From contig NC_003910.7 in assembly GCF_000012325.1 (NCBI RefSeq), positions 4,960,001 to 5,024,000 of the forward strand: 64,000 bases of DNA, written 5' to 3'. This stretch comes from Colwellia psychrerythraea 34H (lineage in GTDB: Bacteria > Pseudomonadota > Gammaproteobacteria > Enterobacterales > Alteromonadaceae). Shown here one piece after another: positions 20,406-28,198 of this stretch. Within the stretch, counting starts at the first letter, position 1; the number at the start of each line of letters is the position of its first letter. Both the position numbers and the translations under genes were made by a program. The notes beneath the pieces are model-generated. The model searched no databases. It had not been told where the DNA came from and was given only the letters and a program-made list of their open reading frames with translations.

Positions 20406-21783
20406 ACGCTTTTCACTCTTAATAGCCACGCGCACTATTTTAGCCATGCTCACGTTGATTTTTCTCACGCAAGCAATTATGAGTGATGGTTATCACGCGA
20501 CCGTACTGTTGCTTTCGGCAGTATTACTGATACAGTTCTTTGAAATAACACGTTTTATTTCAAAGACCAATGCAGAATTAGTCCGCTTTTTTGAAGCCGT
20601 CCGCCATGCCGATTTTTCACAACGCTTTGAGCTAAAATCCCTTGGTACAGGATTTGATGAATTGGGTTCCACCTTTACTGATATTCTAAAACGTATTCAA
20701 CGTGTGCGTTCAAATCAAGAGGCCGAACTACGACATATTAAAGCCATTATTGAACATGTCCCAGTACCGCTGTTAAGTATTGATCATAATGGTAAAATTA
20801 CTTTATGGAACAATAGCGTCAGGCGCTTATTTGGTACCAATGCAGTCACCCATATAGATGATATGGCACAGTTTAATGAAGACTTCCCAAAAAAATTACA
20901 AAGTATTTTAGCGGGTGAGCGCACACTAGTTCATATCACTATTGATGACATGGAACATAAGCTCATTATCTCGGCGACTGAAATAACGACAGCAACACAG
21001 CAAGAAACCTTACTGAGTATGCAAGATATTCAAAGTGAGCTAGCACTAGCTCAATTGCAAGCATGGCAAGACTTGGTCAGTGTCTTAACTCACGAGATAA
21101 TGAATAGTATTACGCCGGTAGCATCACTGGCTAAAACAGCTGTAGATTTAGTTCAAGATGTACAAGAAAAAACCCGGACCTTACCCGCTATTACCAACGA
21201 GATAACTGAAGAATTAGACGATGTATTAGGAGCAGTAAAAACTGTCGCTAGGCGAAGTGATGGCTTAATGCAGTTTGTCACCAGCTACCGTCGTTTAACA
21301 CGCCTGCCCTCGCCTAATAAAAAAACAATATCAGTAGCGACTATATTCGACCACGTCACAACGTTAGCCAAGCAGAATTGGCAAAAAGATAACATTGAAC
21401 TAACCGCGAGCATCACTCCTCAAGCTTTAGATATTCATGTTGATCCAGATATGATCGAACAAATATTGCTTAACTTATTGTTAAATGCTGAACACGCGTT
21501 AATTACAACAGCAGGAGTAATAGAGAAGAAAAACAGTACACCAAAAATAGCATTAAACGCATTTTTAAATGTCCGTGGCCATGTCATCATTGAAGTTGCT
21601 GATAATGGTAAAGGTATTGAAAATAAAAACATGACACAAATTTTTGTACCCTTTTTCACTACCAAAAAAGAAGGCTCGGGTGTCGGTTTAGCTTTAACAA
21701 GACAAGTGATGTTAGCTCATAATGGCAAGGTTGCTGTGCGTAACAATAGCCAAGGTGGCGCAACCTTTAGTTTAACTTTTTAA
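20395..21783 (+). CDS. Sensor histidine kinase partner of the NtrC-type regulator
   Basis: Starts at the ATG at 20395, inside the end of the regulator gene, giving 462 residues beginning MDFKRFSLL; an in-frame GTG at 20365 would add ten residues but is less likely. Two N-terminal membrane helices with almost no periplasmic loop suggest sensing within the membrane. They are followed by a linker, a PAS domain with IEHVPVPLLSIDHNGKITLW, and an H-box LTHEIMNSITP. The ATPase domain has LLNLLLNAEHAL, VADNGKGI and PFFTTKKEGSGVGLAL. It resembles NtrY-like kinases. The translational overlap fits a dedicated two-component pair. Confidence 0.92.
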   Translation: MDFKRFSLLIATRTILAMLTLIFLTQAIMSDGYHATVLLLSAVLLIQFFEITRFISKTNAELVRFFEAVRHADFSQRFELKSLGTGFDELGSTFTDILKRIQRVRSNQEAELRHIKAIIEHVPVPLLSIDHNGKITLWNNSVRRLFGTNAVTHIDDMAQFNEDFPKKLQSILAGERTLVHITIDDMEHKLIISATEITTATQQETLLSMQDIQSELALAQLQAWQDLVSVLTHEIMNSITPVASLAKTAVDLVQDVQEKTRTLPAITNEITEELDDVLGAVKTVARRSDGLMQFVTSYRRLTRLPSPNKKTISVATIFDHVTTLAKQNWQKDNIELTASITPQALDIHVDPDMIEQILLNLLLNAEHALITTAGVIEKKNSTPKIALNAFLNVRGHVIIEVADNGKGIENKNMTQIFVPFFTTKKEGSGVGLALTRQVMLAHNGKVAVRNNSQGGATFSLTF

Positions 21784-21808
21784 CTGTCGCGCCTATTTAA
21801 ATCTAAAT

Positions 21809-22789
21809 TTACTCGCTAGGGTTAGGTAGTTGCCATTGCTCGAATAAACCATCACTATTGGTAGTGACAATTTTATCGTGAGCTAAATAAGCCACACTGA
21901 GTATTGACGAACGACCGCGAGTCATTTCAGATTGCCATTCAGCAACTAATGCACCATCAGATACTCGCCAAAGTTTAATAACTTGCTTAGGAGATCCCGT
22001 TAAAAGTAGCGAATTATCAGCAGAAAATAATGAATCATTAAACTCAAAGAAACGTAAACTAGTATCTAATTCAGCGAGGACTTTTCCCGTTGATGAATCC
22101 CAAAAAGTACGGTCTTTGATTGCATCTAACGTAAAAACAACCTTAGCATCACCACTAATTTTGACATGGTTCACTCTTGAACCATGAGAAAATTCCTGAA
22201 CATTATCCCCTGAGCCAGTTTTCCATAAACGTGCTTTTTTATCACTTGAGCCAGTCAATGCAATTTCACCGTCATCAGACAAGCTCACCGAATTTATATC
22301 TAATCGATGTTTATCAAAAGTGCTGACCTTATTGCGCTTCACATCGATGATACTCGCTTTACCGCTGCGAAAGCCTAATAATATTTTTCTGCCATTTGCA
22401 GATATATCCATATCATTGATAATATTATCTGCAACTTGCCACTCACCTATGTGTTTATTACCCTGCATCGAATACAAACGCACCGACACTTGATTCGATA
22501 CTAAATAAAATTGATTATTTTCACTAATATCAAGCAACTCGATGAATTGCGCATCATTACCCATTAAGCAATGTAATGGCGATTTCACCTGCTTTTTACT
22601 CCATAAACACACTGTTTTACCATCAGCAACTAAATTAAGCTGACCATCTTTAGAGAGTGCTGAGGCTGCAATGATGTTATCACTATGACTTAACGCTAAT
22701 TCTGACGTACCGGTATGAACGTCTTGTTGGCTACAACCGAAAAGGCTTAATAGGCTTACCGCACTTATTAGCATTGCAACTTTTACCAT
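21809..22789 (-). CDS. WD40-repeat lipoprotein
   Basis: I place the start at 22789, giving 326 residues with a lipoprotein signal peptide (MLISAVSLLSLFGC; lipobox Cys19). The alternative upstream start at 22837 would bury the signal peptide. An AAGGAAT site lies about 10 bases upstream of the chosen ATG. The rest is a series of WD40-like blades (for example SVSLSDDGEIALTGSSDKKARLWKTGSGD), expected to fold as a beta-propeller. It is probably anchored in the outer or inner membrane facing the periplasm. The function is unknown; it is convergent with the kinase gene. Confidence 0.85.
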   Translation of the reverse strand: MVKVAMLISAVSLLSLFGCSQQDVHTGTSELALSHSDNIIAASALSKDGQLNLVADGKTVCLWSKKQVKSPLHCLMGNDAQFIELLDISENNQFYLVSNQVSVRLYSMQGNKHIGEWQVADNIINDMDISANGRKILLGFRSGKASIIDVKRNKVSTFDKHRLDINSVSLSDDGEIALTGSSDKKARLWKTGSGDNVQEFSHGSRVNHVKISGDAKVVFTLDAIKDRTFWDSSTGKVLAELDTSLRFFEFNDSLFSADNSLLLTGSPKQVIKLWRVSDGALVAEWQSEMTRGRSSILSVAYLAHDKIVTTNSDGLFEQWQLPNPSE

Positions 22790-22981
22790 ACTCAAACATT
22801 CCTTAATAAATTTGTGATGACATTGGGAATCATCCATGACTATATACGATTACTCACTGTGCTAAAAATGATTAACTGTATTTAATCGCATAAAAAATAC
22901 TTGGGAACAAAAGCATATATCGCTATAGTTAGCTTTCAACTAATCAATTTAATCAAGTATTCGGTCACATAGGAAGTCACC

Positions 22982-23497
22982 ATGGACAGTATTAACACTT
23001 CAGCTTTAACAACACAATTCTCTGCCACAGACACTTCGCGTTCAGCGCAGACAGCTACGGTGCCAGTCGCAAGTACATCCATTGTTGATACTCCTCAACA
23101 ATCCGAAGCCAGTGCCCCAGATAAAAGTAAGCAATTACAACCAGACCAACTGGCATTATCTGAAGAAGCGAGAGCTAAATCGGCTGAAGCCGAAGCAAGC
23201 ACAAAAGAAAAAGATGAAGGGAAGAAAAACATAGATGCAAGTAGCTTAAGTGGTGCTATGTCGCCAGCAGAAGCGGCGGCCGCAGAGAAAGCTAAAGAAA
23301 GTGATCTCGATACACAAATTCGAGAATTATCAATGGAGATCCTCGAGTTAAGTGTAAAAGTTCAAATGCTACAAGACAAAGAAGATAAAGCGTCAGTAAA
23401 AGAGCGCCAATCACTTGAAGTAGATTTAGCGATGAAAAAAGGTAAACTTGAAGCTTTGTTAGAGCAAAAGTTACAACAGGCTGGTGCTGGTCAATAG
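22982..23497 (+). CDS. Hypothetical Ala/Glu-rich coiled-coil protein
   Basis: 171 residues, not recognised. Residues 1-100 are low-complexity, rich in Ser, Thr, Ala, Glu and Lys, and probably disordered. Residues 105-165 (QIRELSMEILELSVKVQMLQ and following) predict a coiled coil. It has no signal peptide and is probably cytoplasmic. The start ATG follows AGGAAGTCACC. The style is reminiscent of small flagellum- or motility-associated coiled-coil proteins, but there is no motif to prove it. Confidence 0.7.
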   Translation: MDSINTSALTTQFSATDTSRSAQTATVPVASTSIVDTPQQSEASAPDKSKQLQPDQLALSEEARAKSAEAEASTKEKDEGKKNIDASSLSGAMSPAEAAAAEKAKESDLDTQIRELSMEILELSVKVQMLQDKEDKASVKERQSLEVDLAMKKGKLEALLEQKLQQAGAGQ

Positions 23498-23602
23498 TCC
23501 CTAATCAAAAAGTGTAAAACGAGTGGCTATCGTTTGCCAATATCATTACCATCAAAATTTTAGCCCGCCTTTATTTAAGACAATAATATCGATTTTACTG
23601 AA

Positions 23603-24049
23603 ATGAGGCTCATATATAAAGTAGTACAAAAACTTATGCGTATCATAATCTATCTCTTGTTTTCGTTAGCTTCAGTGTCTGTACATGCAGAGACAATTGC
23701 CCCCTTCACTACTGACGGATGCAGCGTTTTTCCTGATGGTACCTTTGAGCAGAAAGAATTATGGCTATCTTGTTGTACCGCTCATGATTATGCTTATTGG
23801 CAAGGCGGTACCTATGAAGGCAGGTTAATCGCTGATGAACAACTTCAGCAATGTGTTGCTAAAGTGGGTGAACCACAAATAGCGAAGCTCATGTTAATGG
23901 GTGTTCGTGCAGGGGGAAGTCCATATTTCCCGACGTCGTTTCGATGGGGATATGGTTGGTCATACCCTCGATTTTATCAAGCATTAACGATAGAAGAAAA
24001 AAGACAAATTAGCACGCTAGCAACTAGCCCGGTTGAAAGAAACCAGTAG
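23603..24049 (+). CDS. Exported protein with phospholipase A2-like motif
   Basis: 148 residues with a signal peptide ending near SVSVHA. Translation may begin at 23603 or, equally plausibly, at 23636 (MRIIIYLLFS); neither has a clear ribosome-binding site. The mature part has DGCSVFPDG followed by CCTAHDYAYWQGG, which matches the His-Asp active-site pattern CCxxHD of secreted phospholipases A2. Five Cys residues could form disulfides. It is therefore possibly a periplasmic or secreted lipid hydrolase; activity is unproven. Confidence 0.65.
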   Translation: MRLIYKVVQKLMRIIIYLLFSLASVSVHAETIAPFTTDGCSVFPDGTFEQKELWLSCCTAHDYAYWQGGTYEGRLIADEQLQQCVAKVGEPQIAKLMLMGVRAGGSPYFPTSFRWGYGWSYPRFYQALTIEEKRQISTLATSPVERNQ

Positions 24050-24111
24050 AGTAATGATAACCTGCTATCGCTCTACAACCCTCATACTCAAAGGAGTTCA
24101 CCCTAATATAT

Positions 24112-25002
24112 TTAAGATTCAGTCATTAAATCTGCAAGTGCATGTTCAATATCGCTATGGTTAAAATGAAAACCATGACTGAGCAATTTTTGCGGATAAA
24201 TATTCTGGCTTGTCAATAATAGCTCTGCACCTTGTCCCATTAAAATATTTAATACAAATGCAGGTACGCTAAACCAAGTGGGCCGATTAACTTCTTTGCC
24301 TAATGCCTTAGTAAACACTTCATTAGTTATTGCCTTAGGAGAAGTGCAATTAATAGCACCTTCAATACACTTTATTTGTACACTAAAATGAATAGCGTGA
24401 ATCATGTCATCTATATGTATCCAGGACATATATTGTTGGCCATTACCAAGTTTTCCGCCTAAACCTAAAGAAAAGGGTAAACGCATTTTCTCTAATGCTC
24501 CACCATCACTTGCTAATACGATACCAGTACGTAATAACACCACACGACAGTGTTCTTTGGCTTTAAGTGCAAGTTCCTCCCACTTTTGGCAGAGGGTGTG
24601 CGCAAAATCAGAATGAGTAACTTTTGCATCTTCATGCGTTGATACAGCACCCGTTTCACCATAATAACCTATGGCTGAACCACTAATTAAACAACTTGGT
24701 TTATCCGTGGCGCGTGCAATCATTTCAACTATTTTTTCAGTGATGTTCCATCGACTCTGACAAATATTTTCTTTTTGTGCGCGACTCCAGCGTTTATCAA
24801 TAATAGGCTCACCGGCAAGGTTAATGATCACATCAAAATAATTTTGCTCTGGTAACTGTTCAATAAACTCAATGTTTTTAGGTAAATATAGTTGTGCTTT
24901 TTGAGTGTTGCGCGTTAAAACAGTGAATTGATATTTGTGATTAAAAGCACTAATAAAGTGTCGACCAATTAAACCTGTACCACCGGTTACTAATATTTTC
25001 AT
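24112..25002 (-). CDS. TIGR01777-family NAD-dependent epimerase (YfcH-like)
   Basis: 296 residues from the ATG at 25002, which has GGAG five bases upstream; a GTG two codons earlier is less likely. The N-terminal Rossmann motif is MKILVTGGTGLIGRHF. It has the extended short-chain dehydrogenase features GSAIGYYG and WIHIDDMI, and a C-terminal DUF1731-like tail (GQGAELLLTSQNIYPQKL). YfcH-type proteins are putative nucleoside-sugar epimerases with unknown substrates. It is a single gene, convergent with the phospholipase-like gene. Confidence 0.88.
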   Translation of the reverse strand: MKILVTGGTGLIGRHFISAFNHKYQFTVLTRNTQKAQLYLPKNIEFIEQLPEQNYFDVIINLAGEPIIDKRWSRAQKENICQSRWNITEKIVEMIARATDKPSCLISGSAIGYYGETGAVSTHEDAKVTHSDFAHTLCQKWEELALKAKEHCRVVLLRTGIVLASDGGALEKMRLPFSLGLGGKLGNGQQYMSWIHIDDMIHAIHFSVQIKCIEGAINCTSPKAITNEVFTKALGKEVNRPTWFSVPAFVLNILMGQGAELLLTSQNIYPQKLLSHGFHFNHSDIEHALADLMTES

Positions 25003-25349
25003 ATTCACTCCGCTACATTTAAGACTATTACTCTTAAGAATACGTGAGGGATATCAAATTCGATCAATTATGATCATAAAGTAAATACCAATCACGAATC
25101 AGTAATTAAAAACGCATAACATTGAGTAAAGTCGCTTTTAATAATGAGTATAGTCGCTTTAAATTAAGCTAAAGGACAGTGTTTTAAATAGTCTAATTTA
25201 TATCCATGCCAAGGATTCAGAGCAGTCACATAAGTTTTGTAAATATATTTCTGTTAATTGATATGAAATATATGTCGGCTGAAATTATCTAAGTAATTTC
25301 AATCCATAAGAAGTTAACAGCCCAAGATGGCGACAAAAAAGGATACACC
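25003..25349. other. Intergenic region upstream of the chemoreceptor gene
   Basis: About 347 AT-rich bases between divergent genes. Two near-repeats containing AGTCGCTTTA (around 25130 and 25152) are visible. No gene or clear operator was found. Confidence 0.5.
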
Positions 25350-27251
25350 ATGGTGCAGTTTGGATTCAAAAACCTGTTACTAATTACAATAACTGTCTTA
25401 GTCGGACTTTCCGTTTCTTTAACAAGCTATTTTTCCTATATAAAAGAGGAAAAAACCCTGACCGCTCTCATTATCAAAGAAAACAGTGAATTCGTGCGGA
25501 AACAAGCGGAGCTCATAGAACAACAATTGAATGAAAAAGCATTAGGTTTGGCCCGAATTGCAAAACTCTATGATGATCAAGGAGAAGAAGCCGGTACTGA
25601 GTATTTTGTTAAATTAACAAAAACCATTGCTTATTCGATGAACCTCAATAGCTCTGCCATTGGTTTTGAAAGTGGCGTTGGCTACTGGAATCAAACGAGT
25701 AATACTTGGCCTGAACATATATTTTCAGGTGATGTTAGAGATGAATCATATTACCAATTAGCTCGCAGAAGCTCAGGCACCGCAACAAGTGAGCCATATT
25801 TTGGTTCAATGACTTATTGGGTCAGTATCGTTCATAAAATTAAAAATGGTATGATTTCAGTTGATATGAAATTGGATTTTTTGAATGAGTTAGTTGAGAA
25901 CTCCGCAGAAATACCAGGGGCTGTAGCATTAATTTTTAATCAAGACACCACCGTTTTGGCTTCGACAAGTAAAACGGTTAAAAACAAAAAACTAGCAACG
26001 AGTTACCCTTGGTTTAAAGAGGCAGCGTTAAACGCTGTTAGCCATGAAAGGGGGATATATACCTATCAATTAGATGGTGTGGATAAGTTACTGTTTGCAC
26101 ATCAAATTAAAATAGCTGATAAATATTGGTATTACACTTTAGGTCTAGATACAGAAGTTGCCTATGCAAGTCTGTCTAAAGCGAAGCAAAGCGCTATTAT
26201 CAGCAGTATTGCCGCAACATTAATAAGTGTTATTTTGGTGTTCATCTTATTGCAAATTATTTATCGCCCTATACTTGTATTAAAAGAAACAATCACTGCA
26301 CTTTCTCAAGGTAATGGCGATTTAACACAGCGACTTAAGGTAAATTCAACTGATGACTTAGGTCAAATTGCAGATGGTGTTAATCGGTTTATAGAAAGCT
26401 TGCAATCAATGATATTAGAAATAAAAGAGGCAACAACAGCACTAAATGGCAATGTCTCTAAGCTGAAAGACCAATCAGAGCATAATACCGTTATATTAAA
26501 TGGCCATGTTCAAGAAACTGAGCAAGTGGTAACGGCTATTGAAGAAATGAATGCTACTGCGGGCTCTATGGCAAGCGATATTGCCAATGTCGCTCTACTA
26601 ACAGATAACGCCAACAGCGCAGGTCGTGAATCGATGAAAACAGTAAGCCAAGCACAAGGGACTATTGCAGAGTTGGTTACTGACGTTGATAACTCGGTAG
26701 AAAGTGTGAGTGAAATGAGTAGTAAAACCGATGGCATAAATTCGATTTTGAGTGTTATTGGTGGCATTGCCGATCAAACCAATTTATTAGCACTTAACGC
26801 GGCTATTGAGGCCGCTCGCGCTGGTGAACAAGGTCGTGGTTTTGCCGTTGTTGCCGATGAAGTGCGTAACCTTGCAAGCCGAACCAAGTCAAGTACCGAT
26901 GAGATTGAAAGTGCACTTTCTAGCCTATTAAAAGGTAATCAAACGGTTGTTGATTCAATGAGTGTCACCAAAGAGCGTTGTCAAAAAGCGGCGACAGGTG
27001 CAGGTGAAGTATCAATAAGTTTAGATGAAATGACAGGTATTGTGTCTGAGATTAATAATTTAAGTACACAAGTTGCCACTGCAGCTGAAGAACAAAGCAA
27101 TGTCACCCATGAGGTCAGTAAAAATATGACCGCAATTAACGAGATTGTCGGCGAGCTAGATAACAACGGTAAACAAGCGTTTGCTGAGCTCAATAGTATT
27201 GATGATATCAACCAGCAGTTAACTGAGATTATCAGCAAATTTAAAGTGTAG
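25350..27251 (+). CDS. Methyl-accepting chemotaxis protein with dCache-type sensor
   Basis: 633 residues. A membrane helix ([20 protein letters not shown]) is followed by a roughly 250-residue periplasmic Cache-type sensor, with a YWN...[10 protein letters not shown]...GTATSEPYF pattern typical of dCache domains that bind amino acids or carboxylates. A second helix near 280-300, a HAMP domain (about 300-355), and a signalling domain with tip [20 protein letters not shown] complete the protein. AAGGAT precedes the start. The ligand is unknown. Confidence 0.93.
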   Translation: MVQFGFKNLLLITITVLVGLSVSLTSYFSYIKEEKTLTALIIKENSEFVRKQAELIEQQLNEKALGLARIAKLYDDQGEEAGTEYFVKLTKTIAYSMNLNSSAIGFESGVGYWNQTSNTWPEHIFSGDVRDESYYQLARRSSGTATSEPYFGSMTYWVSIVHKIKNGMISVDMKLDFLNELVENSAEIPGAVALIFNQDTTVLASTSKTVKNKKLATSYPWFKEAALNAVSHERGIYTYQLDGVDKLLFAHQIKIADKYWYYTLGLDTEVAYASLSKAKQSAIISSIAATLISVILVFILLQIIYRPILVLKETITALSQGNGDLTQRLKVNSTDDLGQIADGVNRFIESLQSMILEIKEATTALNGNVSKLKDQSEHNTVILNGHVQETEQVVTAIEEMNATAGSMASDIANVALLTDNANSAGRESMKTVSQAQGTIAELVTDVDNSVESVSEMSSKTDGINSILSVIGGIADQTNLLALNAAIEAARAGEQGRGFAVVADEVRNLASRTKSSTDEIESALSSLLKGNQTVVDSMSVTKERCQKAATGAGEVSISLDEMTGIVSEINNLSTQVATAAEEQSNVTHEVSKNMTAINEIVGELDNNGKQAFAELNSIDDINQQLTEIISKFKV

Positions 27252-27282
27252 TTTGTACCTACATTTACTGAAAAACCACAAA

Positions 27283-27315
27283 AAAACCGTAGTACTTAAA
27301 AAGTAATACGGTTTT
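27283..27315. terminator. Bidirectional terminator between chemoreceptor and ydbL
   Basis: AAAACCGTAGTACTT (27283-27297) pairs with AAGTAATACGGTTTT (27301-27315) with a single mismatch. A T-rich tract follows on the plus strand and a run of seven T on the minus strand, so it can serve both convergent genes. Confidence 0.85.
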
Positions 27316-27354
27316 CTTCTTTAAAGCTCAACTAGGTTCAATCGTTGCCGTCAG

Positions 27355-27708
27355 TTATTTTTTAACCCATTGCCCTTCAGCATTTTGAATTAAATGTCCT
27401 GGCTGAGTTTTAGCCATAGACTTTTCGCCCGCTAGCTTAGTAACTTGCTGCATAGTGATTTTATTTTTTCGCGCCAAGTTAAGGTAAATATCTTTACGTT
27501 TTTTATTGACCATATCTACCAAGTCGCTAACTTCAGTGCTTGCCACTACCACACCTAGATAACCATTAGACATTTCACCAACAAGCCCTTGCTGTTTGGC
27601 TTGATCGAGAGTAACTGCCCAAGCTGAAAATGCTATGGAAGAGGCAATTAACACTAGGCTCACTTTTCTAATTAAGTGCTTGATTGAGTGTTTTATTAAT
27701 TTATTCAT
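27355..27708 (-). CDS. ydbL: YdbL-family DUF1318 periplasmic protein
   Basis: 117 residues with a signal peptide (cleavage near SAWA, residue 31). The mature DUF1318 domain has LDQAKQQGLVGEMSNGYLGVV and the C-terminal GHLIQNAEGQWVKK typical of YdbL. In E. coli YdbL works with YdbH and the lipoprotein YnbE in an intermembrane bridge that moves phospholipids to the outer membrane. It is the last gene of the same three-gene order here, 8 bp after ynbE. Confidence 0.9.
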   Translation of the reverse strand: MNKLIKHSIKHLIRKVSLVLIASSIAFSAWAVTLDQAKQQGLVGEMSNGYLGVVVASTEVSDLVDMVNKKRKDIYLNLARKNKITMQQVTKLAGEKSMAKTQPGHLIQNAEGQWVKK

Positions 27709-27716
27709 TATTGCTC

Positions 27717-27899
27717 CTAAAAGATATCACTATCGTCACTGAAAATATCATCGAGTTCTTTATCGACTTTGACTCGAATCTCATGATCAATCTTAAGATT
27801 CAAGTTAATCGTGATTGGCTCTTTAGCACTTACTTCAACTCGATGAGTGCAGGCAGTAAATAAAAATACAGCTAGCAGTGGTGCCAGTATTTTAACCAT
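27717..27899 (-). CDS. ynbE: YnbE-family lipoprotein
   Basis: 60-residue outer-membrane lipoprotein with a lipobox at LFTAC (Cys17). The mature part TITINLNLKIDHEIRVKVDKEL-like region (here PITINLNLKIDHEIRV) is the strand thought to complete the YdbH beta-groove. The length is normal for YnbE. Its start is only 34 bp from a repeat element that separates it from ydbH, so co-transcription with ydbH may be affected. Confidence 0.9.
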   Translation of the reverse strand: MVKILAPLLAVFLFTACTHRVEVSAKEPITINLNLKIDHEIRVKVDKELDDIFSDDSDIF

Positions 27900-27932
27900 A
27901 AATGTTCCTTAATTGTTTAGTTCTTTTTTGTA

Positions 27933-28198
27933 TATACCCATGTTACCTCAAAATTCAGGATTCAGCTGAAATTAGAAACGCTTTTAGGCAAGGCATAGAT
28001 TGAAGATAATAGTATTCTATTATTTAAATCAATAACGTGGCATAAAGCGTTTCTAAACCAGCCCTACGGGGATCCCTGATAAAGTCATGCTCATCGTTGT
28101 ATCCGTTTTTAAGGGAATAACCATTAATAAAAAGATACGCCTTGATCATGAACTTATCTGGTATCCTGAAACTCGACTTTTGAAGTATCATGGGTATA
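27933..28198 (-). repeat. Structured inverted-repeat element, copy D (complete, reverse orientation)
   Basis: 266 bp with ends TATACCCATG...CATGGGTATA. The terminal repeats differ from copies A-C, but both ends differ together. Hairpins on this strand's map: TTAGAAACGCTTT (27972-27984) pairs perfectly with AAAGCGTTTCTAA (28044-28056); ATAATAG (28006-28012) with CTATTAT (28017-28023); GTATC (28099-28103) with GATAC (28134-28138). It lies between ydbH and ynbE, and its end overlaps the last codons and stop of ydbH. Confidence 0.9.
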
